Below are positions 15,926 to 27,163 of a stretch of 64,000 bases of DNA, piece after piece. Positions within the stretch are counted from its first letter, which is position 1. Each line of letters begins with the position of its first letter. This DNA is from G963665405 sp963665405 (GTDB lineage Bacteria > Chloroflexota > Dehalococcoidia > Lucifugimonadales > G963665405): assembly GCA_963665405.2 (NCBI GenBank), contig OY762261.2:868001-932000 (forward strand). Direction: 5' to 3'. Position numbers and translations under genes: made by a program. The notes under the pieces are model-generated. The model saw only the letters and a list, made by a program, of their open reading frames with translations. It searched no databases and had not been told where the DNA came from.

Positions 15926-16858
15926 ATGGCCCAGCACGAGATTCCGACGGCGAGCCAGGTGAGATCCTATCTCTGGGATCGCCGGAACTGGGGACGCTGG
16001 GGCGACAGGGGAGGCGCGGGGGCCGTCAACCTGATCACGCCTGACAAGCGCGTCGCGGCCGCCTCGCTGGTCAGATCGGGACGTACCGTGTCGCTGAGCC
16101 GGCCGTTTCCCGTCGAGGCCAGCGCCGAGAACGTCAAGCCGGCTCAGCACATAACCTACGTCGTGGAGGAGCTCGACGGCGACTGGACCTCTGCCCACGA
16201 CTACTACGGCATCTCCTACCACGGCCCGGCCTCCACCCACATAGACGCCCTCTGCCACATGTGGAGCCCAGACGGCATGTGGGACGGGAGAGACCCGGAC
16301 GACGTCATCAGGTCCAGCGGCGCTCGCTACGGGTCCGTGGACGAGTGGCGGAACGGCATCGTGACCCGAGGCGTACTTCTCGACGTGCCCAGACATCGCG
16401 GGGAGCCCTACGTGACCCTGGACGAGCCCGTCCACGGATGGGAGCTGGAGGAGATCGCCTACGAGCAGGGGACAACCCTGGAGCCTGGAGATGCGTTGCT
16501 CGTCTACAGCGGCCGGGAGGCCTTCGCTCGCGACAACGGCGGCGTGTGGGCCGGGAGACCTTCGTGGCCCGGGCGCTGGGCCGGGCTTCACGCCTCGTGC
16601 CTGCCGTTCATCCGCGACAACGACGTCGCCGTGCTCGGCTGGGACATGATGGACGCGGGGCCCGCCGACTACGGCCTCTCCTTCTCGGTACACGGCGCTC
16701 TGTTCTATTACGGCGTCGCGCTGGTCGACAACGCGCTCCTGGAGCCGCTGGCCGGCGCCTGCGCGGAGGAGGGAAGACACGAGTTCATGCTGATGATCGG
16801 CCCGCTGGTCGTCATCGGCGGAACCGGCTCCCCCGTGAACCCCATAGCGATGTTCTGA
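15926..16858 (+). CDS. Cyclase-family metal hydrolase (kynurenine formamidase-like fold), copy 1
   Basis: This belongs to the cyclase family (PF04199), which includes kynurenine formamidase and isatin hydrolase. The metal-binding signature is ISYHGPASTHIDALCHMW, with HxGxxxxHxDAxxH-like spacing near residues 92-109. The protein is 310 residues with a NWGRWGDRGGAGAVNLI N-terminus typical of the larger bacterial subfamily. The ATG at 15926 follows a GGAGGGA ribosome-binding site; the frame is open 243 bp further upstream but crosses the promoter. A close paralogue follows 91 bp later. The substrate is probably an amide or lactone from aromatic or heterocyclic catabolism. Confidence 0.85.
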   Translation: MAQHEIPTASQVRSYLWDRRNWGRWGDRGGAGAVNLITPDKRVAAASLVRSGRTVSLSRPFPVEASAENVKPAQHITYVVEELDGDWTSAHDYYGISYHGPASTHIDALCHMWSPDGMWDGRDPDDVIRSSGARYGSVDEWRNGIVTRGVLLDVPRHRGEPYVTLDEPVHGWELEEIAYEQGTTLEPGDALLVYSGREAFARDNGGVWAGRPSWPGRWAGLHASCLPFIRDNDVAVLGWDMMDAGPADYGLSFSVHGALFYYGVALVDNALLEPLAGACAEEGRHEFMLMIGPLVVIGGTGSPVNPIAMF

Positions 16859-16884
16859 GACGCGTCGCAGCGGGGTCCCTCCCG

Positions 16885-16912
16885 TTGCTCTCCGCCCGAT
16901 CGCCGCTATAAT
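16885..16912 (+). promoter_or_regulatory. Promoter upstream of cyclase copy 2
   Basis: TTGCTC (16885-16890) and a perfect TATAAT (16907-16912) are separated by 16 bp. They lie 37 bp upstream of the ATG at 16950, so copy 2 can be transcribed separately from copy 1. Confidence 0.55.
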
Positions 16913-16949
16913 GGCAGCGGCGATGAACGAATCGCAGGAGGAGACGCCA

Positions 16950-17862
16950 ATGGCTGGTCGCACGCCACCTACAAGGGCTCAGGTCGAAGGGTATCTGGCA
17001 GACCATCGGAACTGGGGTCGCTGGGGCGACAAGGGCGACGCCGGGACGATAAACCTCATCACGGACGAGAAGCGCATTCAGGCGGCAGGCCTCGTAAGAA
17101 CGGGCCGCACGGTATCGCTGAGCCGGCCCATGCCGGTTACCCCGTCGCCGGAGAATCCCGAGCCGGCCAACCTATTCCTGAAGACGCTCCCCTGGCGCGA
17201 TCAGGGCGGTGTCGTCGTCGACTTCCTGACGATGACCCAGCACGGCTTCGCCACGACCCACATCGACGCCCTCTGTCACACCTGGGACAGGCACGGCATG
17301 TGGGAGGGCCGCGACCCGGCCAAGGAGCTCGGCTACGACGGCGCGCACCACGGGTCGATCGATCACTGGAGCGGCGGCATCATGACCCGAGGCGTCCTGC
17401 TGGACATACCGAAATACAGGGGCGAGCCGTACTCGACCCTCGACACGCCGATTCACGGCTGGGAGTTGGAGGGAGCCGCCAGCCAGCAGGGGGTGTCCGT
17501 CGGGCCCGGCGACGCGATCGTCGTTCACTGCGGCCGCGAGGCGTACACCCGAGAAGGTCGTATTCGGCGGAGAGCCGGCGATCCCGGGCCTGCACGCCTC
17601 CTGCCTGCCCTTCATCCGGGACAACGACCTCGCGGTGCTGGTCTGGGACATGGAGGACATGAACCCCAACGAGTACGGGCTTGCCTGGACCATACACGGA
17701 GCCATCTTTGCCTACGGACTCGCCGTCGTCGACAACGCCCTCGTCGAACCCCTCGCTCAGGCGTGCGCCGAAGAGGGCCGGCACGACTTCATGCTCACCG
17801 TCAATCCGCTGGTAATCAACGGTGGCACCGGGTCCCCCGTCAACCCGATAGCTGTCTTCTGA
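16950..17862 (+). pseudogene. Cyclase-family hydrolase, copy 2, frameshifted
   Basis: This is a tandem paralogue of the previous gene. The ATG at 16950 has a CAGGAGGAG ribosome-binding site. Homology runs in one frame through the metal site (TQHGFATTHIDALCHTW) to CGREAYT at about 17550, then continues in the +1 frame from EKVVFGGEPAIPGLHASC to the shared C-terminus GGTGSPVNPIAVF. One extra base in ACCCGAG near 17548-17554 explains the break. As written, the upstream frame reads on to 17897 as unrelated Arg-rich sequence. It is either a recent pseudogene or a sequencing/assembly error in a C run; the rest is intact. Confidence 0.8.
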
Positions 17863-17902
17863 CAAGACAGCGAGGCCGAGACCGCGCCTTGGAGTGACGC
17901 GC

Positions 17903-18232
17903 GTGACACAAAACAAGATACTGCTCGTCTCGTCTGACGATGTGCCAGGGCGCAAGATCGTCGCAACACACGGCCTGGTCCGTGGCAACTCCGTTCGCGC
18001 CCGTAACATAGTCAGGGACCTGCAGGCGGGGCTTCGCACCATCGTCGGCGGCACGGTTGGAGTCTACGCTGAGCTACTCGAGAGAACGCGCGACGACGCC
18101 ATCACCAACATGACCAGCGAGGCCGAGAAGGCCGGGGCGAACGCCGTGGTGGCCCTTCGTCTGGCCACATCGCAGGTCATGGGTGGAGCCGCCGAGGTAG
18201 TAGCATACGGTACTGCCGTGACCATAGAGTAG
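17903..18232 (+). CDS. YbjQ/UPF0145 family protein
   Basis: This is a small soluble protein of the YbjQ family (DUF74, putative heavy-metal-binding, pentameric in structures). It shows the SSDDVPGRKIVATHGLVRGNS opening, then RARNIVRDL, and a C-terminal AGANAVVALRLATSQV and YGTAVTI pair of strands. The second GTG (17903) was chosen because GGAG lies 8 bp before it; the first GTG (17894) overlaps that ribosome-binding site. Length is about 109 residues. The function of the family is not well defined. Confidence 0.85.
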   Translation: MTQNKILLVSSDDVPGRKIVATHGLVRGNSVRARNIVRDLQAGLRTIVGGTVGVYAELLERTRDDAITNMTSEAEKAGANAVVALRLATSQVMGGAAEVVAYGTAVTIE

Positions 18233-18294
18233 GCCGTTCAGGCGTGTCCCTCAGGGATACTTCCCCTTTGACATGACGCAGCTTGGAAACGGGA

Positions 18295-18376
18295 GCGCAG
18301 AGGGGCCGAGCCCCCTGCCGGGAGTCTGAGGGTGTCCCTCAGAGATTACTTTCCCCCCCTTCCAAAGGGGGCGGGC
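18295..18376 (+). repeat. Three-hairpin leader element, copy 1
   Basis: H1 is GGGGC-CGA-GCCCC (18302-18314). H2 is CTGAGGG-TGT-CCCTCAG (18326-18342). H3 is a C-rich/G-rich stem, CCCCCTT..AAGGGGG (about 18354-18371). It lies 64 bp (from H2) before the ATG of the VOC-family gene, in the same orientation. A degraded fragment of the same motif (GTGTCCCTCAGGGATAC) sits at 18244-18260. Confidence 0.8.
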
Positions 18377-18406
18377 GGCCCACAAGACAGGGAAAGGAGA
18401 GCCGAC

Positions 18407-18916
18407 ATGACCGTCACGATGAACCACACCGGATTCGTAGTCAGTGACCTGGACAAGGCCATCGAGTTTTACGGCAAGGGCCTCGGCCTGAAGATCGTTC
18501 TGAACGTCGAGGCGGACGGCCCGGAGCTGTCACAGTGGCTGGGCTACGACAACGCAAGGGTGAAGGCAGCGTTCATGTCCGGAGACGATGGACACTCCGT
18601 TGAGCTCATCGAGTACCTCAACCCTCCGGTCGAGGCCAGGGACCCTGCAGAGCAGCACAGGCGGCACGTCACCGGCGCTGCGCACCTGGCGTTCATCGTC
18701 GACGACATCGAGGAGACCCACCGGCGCCTGGTGAGCATGGGCGCCACGAAGCTGAACCCGCCGGTGCAGGCGGGTGAGGGCTTGAAGGGCTGCTACCTTC
18801 AGGACCCCGACGGCAACTGGATCGAGCTGGACCAGGACGACGTTCATGCCAGGACCCCTTACAGGGTCGTCCAGAACACCGTTCCGGCGACCGCCGCGGG
18901 CACGGGAGCCGGGTAG
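18407..18916 (+). CDS. VOC/glyoxalase superfamily protein
   Basis: This is a vicinal-oxygen-chelate fold protein of 169 residues with two beta-alpha-beta-beta-beta modules. The likely metal ligands are all present: His in MNHTGFVVSDLDKAIEFY, Glu in SVELIEYLNPP, His in AAHLAFIVDDIEE and Glu in DPDGNWIELDQ. The family includes glyoxalase I, methylmalonyl-CoA epimerase and ring-cleaving dioxygenases. The sequence does not decide between them, though a lyase or dioxygenase acting on catabolic intermediates would suit the neighbourhood. The ATG at 18407 has a GGAAAGGAG ribosome-binding site. Confidence 0.86.
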   Translation: MTVTMNHTGFVVSDLDKAIEFYGKGLGLKIVLNVEADGPELSQWLGYDNARVKAAFMSGDDGHSVELIEYLNPPVEARDPAEQHRRHVTGAAHLAFIVDDIEETHRRLVSMGATKLNPPVQAGEGLKGCYLQDPDGNWIELDQDDVHARTPYRVVQNTVPATAAGTGAG

Positions 18917-18932
18917 GGGCGCCCGGAGGTCT

Positions 18933-20207
18933 CTAGATGGCTCCTTCGGCCCTGGCCTGTTGGAGTGAGCCCTCGTAGGCCTCCAGGGTCCTGTCGATGT
19001 CAGCGTCGCTGTGCGCGGCGGACAGTATGAACGTGTCCGGACGCGACCAGACGCCCTCGTTGATCAGTCCTCGGTGGATCAGGTCGACGACCGGCTTGGC
19101 ATAGCCGCCACCGTCGGCTGAGCAGTACTCATGGTCACACTCGTGGTCCACCCCGAGCCGCATGTGCACGATCGACGAGACGCCGTATGCGCAGCCGGGC
19201 ACCTCGAGCCTGGTGAGCAGGTCGTTGAGACCCGCCTTCAGGCGCTCCGCGTTGGCGTCGACGATGTCCGTAATAGGCTCGACGGCGACTATGCTCAGGG
19301 CGGTGGAGCCCGCCGCCGCCGACAGCGGGTTGGCGTTGAACGTCCCGGGATGGTATATCTTGTCCTTCGCAATGGTGTCGATGATATCGGCCCTGCCGGC
19401 GACGCCTGCCCCCGGCAGGCCTCCCGCCAGCACCTTGGCCATCCCGCACAGGTCGGGAGTGATGTTGAAGCGCCCCTGAAACCCGCCTCGGGACCACCGG
19501 AATCCGCTGACCACCTCGTCGAAAATCAGCAGCACTCCCTTCTGCTCGGTCAGGTCCCTCAGGTGCTCCGCGAACGACGGCTCCACCACCTGGTTGCACT
19601 GGAATATCACGGCGGCGACGTCGCCATCGTCGAGGGCTCGTTCGACGGCTCCGATGTCGTAGGGCAGCACGACCATGGTCTCCCGTTCGACCTGTGGAAT
19701 CCCGTTGTCGAGATTGTCGTTCTCCGCGCCGACGAACGGACCGTCCGCCCATCCGTGGAAGGCCTTGTCGAACCGGACGATCTTGGTTTCGCCGGTGTAC
19801 GCCCGGGCCATGCGGAACGTCATCATGATCGCCTCGGTGCCGGAGGCGACGAACCGAACCTTCTCTGCGCACGGCACCAGCTGCTTCACGAGGGACGCCC
19901 ACTTGACCTCGAGCTCTGTCGACGCGCTGAGATGGGTCCCCTTGGCCATCTGCTCGGTGACGGCCTTGACCACCTCCGGATGGGAATGTCCGAGGATCAT
20001 CGACCCGTGACCGGTCCAGTAGTCGACGTACTCGTTTCCGTCGATGTCCCACTTCCGCGAGCCGAGGCCACGGTCCATGTACACGCGGAACGGCTCCAGA
20101 CGGCGGCCGTCGTGGGTCACGCCGTCCGGAAAGGTCTCGCCTCCCACCTGGGATATGGTCATCGACGACGGATGCAGCTCAGCGAAGCGCTCGTCTATAG
20201 TGGTCAT
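18933..20207 (-). CDS. Class III aminotransferase, glutamate-1-semialdehyde aminomutase type
   Basis: This is a fold-type I PLP enzyme. It has ASGTEAIMMTFRMARAYTG (PLP phosphate site, near residue 121), LLIFDEVVSGFRW with D230 contacting PLP, and K258 in GMAKVLAGGLPGAG as the Schiff-base lysine. At 424 residues it resembles HemL, but the rich cysteine/histidine segment near residue 360 (DHECDHEYCSADGG) and the lack of other haem genes suggest a HemL-like aminotransferase with another substrate. The ATG at 20207 follows AGGAGG; the longer frame to 20321 has no such site. Confidence 0.82.
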   Translation of the reverse strand: MTTIDERFAELHPSSMTISQVGGETFPDGVTHDGRRLEPFRVYMDRGLGSRKWDIDGNEYVDYWTGHGSMILGHSHPEVVKAVTEQMAKGTHLSASTELEVKWASLVKQLVPCAEKVRFVASGTEAIMMTFRMARAYTGETKIVRFDKAFHGWADGPFVGAENDNLDNGIPQVERETMVVLPYDIGAVERALDDGDVAAVIFQCNQVVEPSFAEHLRDLTEQKGVLLIFDEVVSGFRWSRGGFQGRFNITPDLCGMAKVLAGGLPGAGVAGRADIIDTIAKDKIYHPGTFNANPLSAAAGSTALSIVAVEPITDIVDANAERLKAGLNDLLTRLEVPGCAYGVSSIVHMRLGVDHECDHEYCSADGGGYAKPVVDLIHRGLINEGVWSRPDTFILSAAHSDADIDRTLEAYEGSLQQARAEGAI

Positions 20208-20244
20208 GCTTCCTCCTCGGGAGCCAGGGTAAAGACTAGCCGGG

Positions 20245-20253
20245 ATTATACCA
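20245..20253 (-). promoter_or_regulatory. Extended -10 promoter of the aminotransferase gene
   Basis: The minus strand reads TGG-TATAAT, 37 bp upstream of the ATG at 20207. No good -35 box is seen at 16-18 bp, which fits an extended -10 type. Confidence 0.5.
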
Positions 20254-20308
20254 CCGGCGACCGTCTCGATCCCGCATCCAGACGACGGGTTTATAGTCCT
20301 GACCCCCC

Positions 20309-20337
20309 TTGACACCCCCACAGCCTTGCTGTAGGTT
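20309..20337 (+). promoter_or_regulatory. Promoter of the yihY-like gene
   Basis: A perfect TTGACA (20309-20314), a 17 bp spacer and TAGGTT (20332-20337) lie 57 bp before the GTG at 20395. This gives the rightward promoter of the divergent 20208-20394 interval. Confidence 0.5.
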
Positions 20338-20394
20338 CGACTTTGCGCAAAAAATGTCTATGCTACGAGCGCCTGAAAAGCACGGGGTGCGGAC

Positions 20395-21312
20395 GTGTAC
20401 TTCATAAGGCTCGTGCTCCATTGTGCGGATTGGTTCAACGACTTCCTGTCGAAGAACTGCCCGTACATCGCGGGAGCCATCGCCTTCTATACGCTATTCT
20501 CTCTTTTCCCCTTGTTCCTGGCGATCATCTCGATCCTGGGCTATGTCCTGGGACCCGAGACCGACAGCACCGAGCTGGCGGTGCAGATCGCCGAGGTAAT
20601 ACCGATCTCCACGGAGTCCATCGGCGAGACCGTCGAGGGCGTCGTCAGGGCACGGGCCATCACCGGTATCGCGAGCATCCTCGGCCTGCTCTGGGCGGCC
20701 AGCGCCGTTTTTGGGGCAATCAGGAAGGGGATCAACTACGCCTGGGGCATCAGGAAGACCCGCCGGTTCCTTCAGGAGCGGCTCATGGACGTCACCCTGG
20801 TGCTCGGCGCCGGGATGCTGGTCTTGCTCGTCCTGTTCACGGGAATCGTCTTTGGCGTTTTCAGAGAGGTCACCGACGCGCTCGTTCCGGAGTGGACCTT
20901 CGCCAGCGGATTCCTGTGGGGGATCGTAGCCAAGCTCGTCTCCGCCGCGCTGGCCTTCCTCACGTTCCTGCTGCTCTATCGTTACCTGCCAAACACGACC
21001 GTGCGGTTCAGCGACGTCTGGCCGGGAGCGCTTGCGGCGTCTCTCGCCTTCAGCGGCACGAACTGGGTCTTCGTCTGGTACGTGCAGACGTTCCCGGTCT
21101 ATAACATCGTGTACGGGTCCGTCGGCGCCGTCCTGGCCTTGTTGACCTGGGTTTACCTGTCGGCTATCATTCTCCTGTTCGGGGCTCTCGTCACGTCGCG
21201 CTACGCAGCGCAGGCTTCCCGCAGAGACAACGAGGAGCAGGGGCTAAAGATGATCTGGACCGGTCTCTCGCGTGTCAGGTTACGGGTTGTGGAATCTCCT
21301 GCGGTGGCCTAG
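20395..21312 (+). CDS. YihY/virulence factor BrkB family membrane protein
   Basis: This is a polytopic inner-membrane protein of 305 residues with about six hydrophobic segments. The family hallmarks are AGAIAFYTLFSLFPLFLAIIS (helix 1 region), the amphipathic ARAITGIASILGLLWAASAVFGAIRKG, and the closing YGSVGAVLALLTWVYLSAIILLFGA. It was once called RNase BN in error; the role is unknown. The start is GTG. The stop lies 41 bp inside the following protease gene, so the two are probably cotranslated. Confidence 0.87.
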   Translation: MYFIRLVLHCADWFNDFLSKNCPYIAGAIAFYTLFSLFPLFLAIISILGYVLGPETDSTELAVQIAEVIPISTESIGETVEGVVRARAITGIASILGLLWAASAVFGAIRKGINYAWGIRKTRRFLQERLMDVTLVLGAGMLVLLVLFTGIVFGVFREVTDALVPEWTFASGFLWGIVAKLVSAALAFLTFLLLYRYLPNTTVRFSDVWPGALAASLAFSGTNWVFVWYVQTFPVYNIVYGSVGAVLALLTWVYLSAIILLFGALVTSRYAAQASRRDNEEQGLKMIWTGLSRVRLRVVESPAVA

Positions 21313-22432
21313 GCTCAAGAGGTCAGGGGCGTTCGCGGCCTCGCTGCTTGCCCTCTCCATAGCGGCCGCAGCCGCCTCCGCGTGCGCCCAGCCCCAGCCC
21401 GATCCGCAGACTTTGGCGATCCCCACTCCCTCCCCTCGATCGTCTTCGCCCGTACCGGCTGCCTCGCCAGACGCCGAAGGGGCGATCCTCAACTCCCTGT
21501 TCTTCCAGGACCTGCCGTCGATCGCGGATCTGGTCGAGGAGGTCAGGCCAGCGGTGGCGTCGATCACGACCGAGTCGCTCAGGCGAGGGCTTTTCTTCGA
21601 GTTCCCCAACGAGGCCGCCGGCACCGGGATGATCGTGCGGCCCGACGGCTATCTCGTGACCAACCTCCACGTCGTCGACGGAGCCACGGACATCAGGGTC
21701 CACCTGTCCGACGGCCGCACCTTCCCAGCCGAGATCGTGGGACAGGACTTCGTGTCCGACCTGGCGATCCTCAAGATCGATGCACGGGACCTCCCAACCG
21801 TCCGCTTCGGCAGCTCCGACGGCCTGCGGGTAGGCGACTGGGTCGTAGCGGTCGGCAACGCGGCCGGTCTCAGGGGCGGGCCCAGCGTTACGTTGGGGAT
21901 CATCAGCGCCAGGGGGCGCACCATTACCACCGACCGCGGGCAGCTCTACGATCTCATCCAGACCGACGCCGCCATCAACGACGGGAACAGCGGCGGCCCG
22001 CTGATCAATCTGCGGGGGGAGGTGGTCGGGATCAATACCGCCATCCTCCGGCAGGCACAGGGCATCGGGTTCGCCGTGAGCGCGTCGGTCGCCGGGCCCA
22101 TCATAGAGAGCCTGATCGAGAAGGGCCGCTTCGTGCGGCCCCTCATCGGCCTGTCGGGAGACGACCTGACCCAGGCAATGGCGAGCGAGCTGAACCTGAG
22201 CACATCCGAGGGAATCGTGGTCACAAGGATGACCAGGGCCGGCCCGGCTTTCCGGGCCGGCATACGAGTCGGGGACGTGATCACCGAGCTGGACGGCCTG
22301 CCTACGCCCGACATGGCCAGGTTCCTGAGCGTCCTCTGGTCCCACGGCGTGGGCGACACCATCGAGGTGCGGTACTTCAACGACGACGCCTTTGAGGTGA
22401 CCACCCTCACCCTCCAGGAGCGGCCGCGGTAG
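21272..22432 (+). CDS. HtrA/DegP-type serine protease with PDZ domain (copy 1)
   Basis: This is a predicted exported protease for protein quality control outside the membrane. An N-terminal hydrophobic stretch ends in AAASAC, a possible lipobox, and a Pro/Ser-rich linker follows. The catalytic triad is visible as H133 (TNLHVVDG), D163 (SDLAILKID) and S240 (NDGNSGGPLI). A C-terminal PDZ domain covers about residues 285-386. The GTG start lies inside the yihY-like gene. A second protease with the same layout is at 57-58 kb. Confidence 0.9.
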   Translation: MSGYGLWNLLRWPRLKRSGAFAASLLALSIAAAAASACAQPQPDPQTLAIPTPSPRSSSPVPAASPDAEGAILNSLFFQDLPSIADLVEEVRPAVASITTESLRRGLFFEFPNEAAGTGMIVRPDGYLVTNLHVVDGATDIRVHLSDGRTFPAEIVGQDFVSDLAILKIDARDLPTVRFGSSDGLRVGDWVVAVGNAAGLRGGPSVTLGIISARGRTITTDRGQLYDLIQTDAAINDGNSGGPLINLRGEVVGINTAILRQAQGIGFAVSASVAGPIIESLIEKGRFVRPLIGLSGDDLTQAMASELNLSTSEGIVVTRMTRAGPAFRAGIRVGDVITELDGLPTPDMARFLSVLWSHGVGDTIEVRYFNDDAFEVTTLTLQERPR

Positions 22433-22438
22433 CCCGAC

Positions 22439-25642
<3,204 letters not shown>

Positions 25643-25689
25643 TCACCCCAGTTGCTCGGTCCCAACGTCGGCGGCGCCGTCTCCGAAAC

Positions 25690-26030
25690 TACAAACTCCC
25701 GCCCCAAAAAGGGACGGGAGCTTCGATTCCCGCGGTACCACCCTCGTTTCCCGGTCCTGTCCTGGGCCGGGGCTCTCAGTAAGGAGCGCTGCTTTTCACC
25801 GGCGCTCCGGCCCGTGTAACGGCGGGCGAGTTCGTCGGAGCCTACTAAGCCAGGGTCTAGGGTGTCGCCCCCGGCCCCGCCATTCATGACTCCTGGCTGT
25901 TCGGTCCGCAGCTCGGGAGAGATCTTCGCCGGGCCGGAAGGCGTCTGCTCGCACCGTACCAGACTCGCTGAGCCGCCGTCGCCCGCTACTCGTCTCCGTC
26001 GCAGCCTTTGGTATTCGCTTGTCACTCAGG
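25690..26030 (-). ncRNA. T-box riboswitch leader of ileS
   Basis: Read on the minus strand, the leader ends with the canonical T-box bulge AGGGTGGTACCGCGGG (T-box core complement at 25729-25740), then an antiterminator/terminator switch. A TTAGTAGGCTCCGACG segment lies upstream. Stem I begins with the GACGGAGACGAGTAGCGG region near 26000. An ATC triplet in GAAGATCTC (25923-25921) is a good candidate for the isoleucine specifier, but I did not fold the structure. The leader senses uncharged tRNA-Ile and allows read-through into ileS. Confidence 0.88.
25696..25720 (-). terminator. Intrinsic terminator arm of the ileS T-box
   Basis: On the minus strand a CTCCCG..CGGGAG stem with flanking CCC/GGG pairs and a T-rich loop is followed by TTTGTAGTTTC. 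The 5' arm overlaps the bases used by the T-box antiterminator, as expected for a transcriptional switch. Confidence 0.8.
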
Positions 26031-26051
26031 TTAGTCAGGAACGAGCCGCGA

Positions 26052-26057
26052 TGTCAA
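26052..26057 (-). promoter_or_regulatory. Putative -35 box for the ileS leader
   Basis: TTGACA on the minus strand lies just after the aldo/keto reductase stop and upstream of the T-box stem I. A weak -10 (CTAACC or TAACCT) follows at 17-19 bp, so only the -35 is clear. Confidence 0.4.
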
Positions 26058-26062
26058 GGATG

Positions 26063-27001
26063 CTAAAGCGCGTCGAGCTGAGCGACAACCTCGTCGGGAA
26101 GCTCGATCTCGACCGCCGCCGCGTTCTTTCCAACCTGCTCGGGCCGGCTGCTGCCCACGATGACCGACGTCACCGCGGGTCTCGACAGCGCCCAGGCCAG
26201 CGCCACCTGGGTCGGCTCGTAGCCAAGCTCCGCCGAGATCGCCTTCAGCCTCTCGACTGTGTCGAACCGCTCCTCTGTCCAGTAGAGCTTCCTCGCGGTC
26301 CCGGTGTGGGCATGCGCCATGTGCGTGTCCGACGGAGGCTCGCCATCCCGGCTGTACGTCCCGGTCAGCACGCCCCCCATCAGAACCTGGTACGGGGTCA
26401 CGGCGACTTTCTGGTCGAGACAGAGAGGGAACATCTCCCGCTCCGCCTCTCGCCGCGCGAAGTTATAGACCGGCTGCACCGACTCGAACCGCTCCAGGCC
26501 CAGCTTGTCGCTGACCCAGAGCGCCTTGGCCAGATGCCAGGCGGCGAAGTTCGAGCAGCCAAGATACCTGATCTTGCCCTGCCGGACCAGGTCGTCGAGC
26601 GTCCTGATGGTCTCTTCCGGAGGCGTCTCCGGGTCCCAGTAGTGGACCTGATAGAGGTCGATGTAGTCGCTCTCCAGGCGCTTGAGGCTGGCCTCCACGG
26701 CCTCGATCAGGTGCTTTCGGGACGATCCACGGTCGTTGACGCCGGACCCCATGGGCGCGAATCCCTTGGTGCCGATGACCACCTCGTGCCGCCTGCCCTC
26801 GACCGCCCGGCCGACGACTTGCTCGGACAGGCCGGCGTTATAGACGTCGGCCGTGTCGATGAAGTTGACGCCTTGAGTGATGGCCTCGTGGATGACGGAC
26901 GTTGCCCGGTCATCGTCGACGTACCCGGCGCCGAACATGTTCGTGCCCAGGCATACCCTGGACACCTTCAGTCCGGTGCGTCCCAGTCTGACGTATTTCA
27001 T
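26063..27001 (-). CDS. Aldo/keto reductase
   Basis: This is an NADPH-dependent (beta/alpha)8 oxidoreductase of 312 residues. The catalytic tetrad is visible as Asp and Tyr in NFIDTADVYNAG, Lys in VVIGTKGF, and His in YQVHYWDPETP. The C-terminal cofactor segment reads SVIVGSSRPEQVGKN. It belongs to the YajO/Tas-like group with open substrate range. It is the last gene of the leftward run that begins with the 2-oxoacid dehydrogenase E1 alpha, but is separated from E2 by 162 bp containing a leader element, so it may have its own control. Confidence 0.9.
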   Translation of the reverse strand: MKYVRLGRTGLKVSRVCLGTNMFGAGYVDDDRATSVIHEAITQGVNFIDTADVYNAGLSEQVVGRAVEGRRHEVVIGTKGFAPMGSGVNDRGSSRKHLIEAVEASLKRLESDYIDLYQVHYWDPETPPEETIRTLDDLVRQGKIRYLGCSNFAAWHLAKALWVSDKLGLERFESVQPVYNFARREAEREMFPLCLDQKVAVTPYQVLMGGVLTGTYSRDGEPPSDTHMAHAHTGTARKLYWTEERFDTVERLKAISAELGYEPTQVALAWALSRPAVTSVIVGSSRPEQVGKNAAAVEIELPDEVVAQLDAL

Positions 27002-27053
27002 GATCTCGGTCCGTCCTCGTCGCCGATCGGTCGACCGGCGACGACTACCCCAC

Positions 27054-27125
27054 CCCAGATAAAGGGGGATATCTGAGGGACACCCTCAGACTCCCGGCAT
27101 AGGGGCTTCGCCTCTCTGCACCCCT
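27054..27125 (-). repeat. Three-hairpin leader element, copy 2
   Basis: H2 is CTGAGGG-ACA-CCCTCAG on the plus strand at 27073-27089. H1 (AGGGGCTTCGCCTCT) lies at 27101-27115, imperfect by one pair. H3 (CCCCC..GGGG) is toward 27054. The orientation matches the aldo/keto reductase, whose start is 71 bp from H2. Confidence 0.78.
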
Positions 27126-27163
27126 GGCCAGACCGCCGCGCGGAGCTGAGCCTGATCGGGAAC

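Noticed and set aside
18244..18260. A sixth leader element
   Set aside because: Only half of H2 is recognisable (GTGTCCCTCAGGG), without H1 or H3; it is treated as a fragment. The same applies to 2348-2362 before serS.
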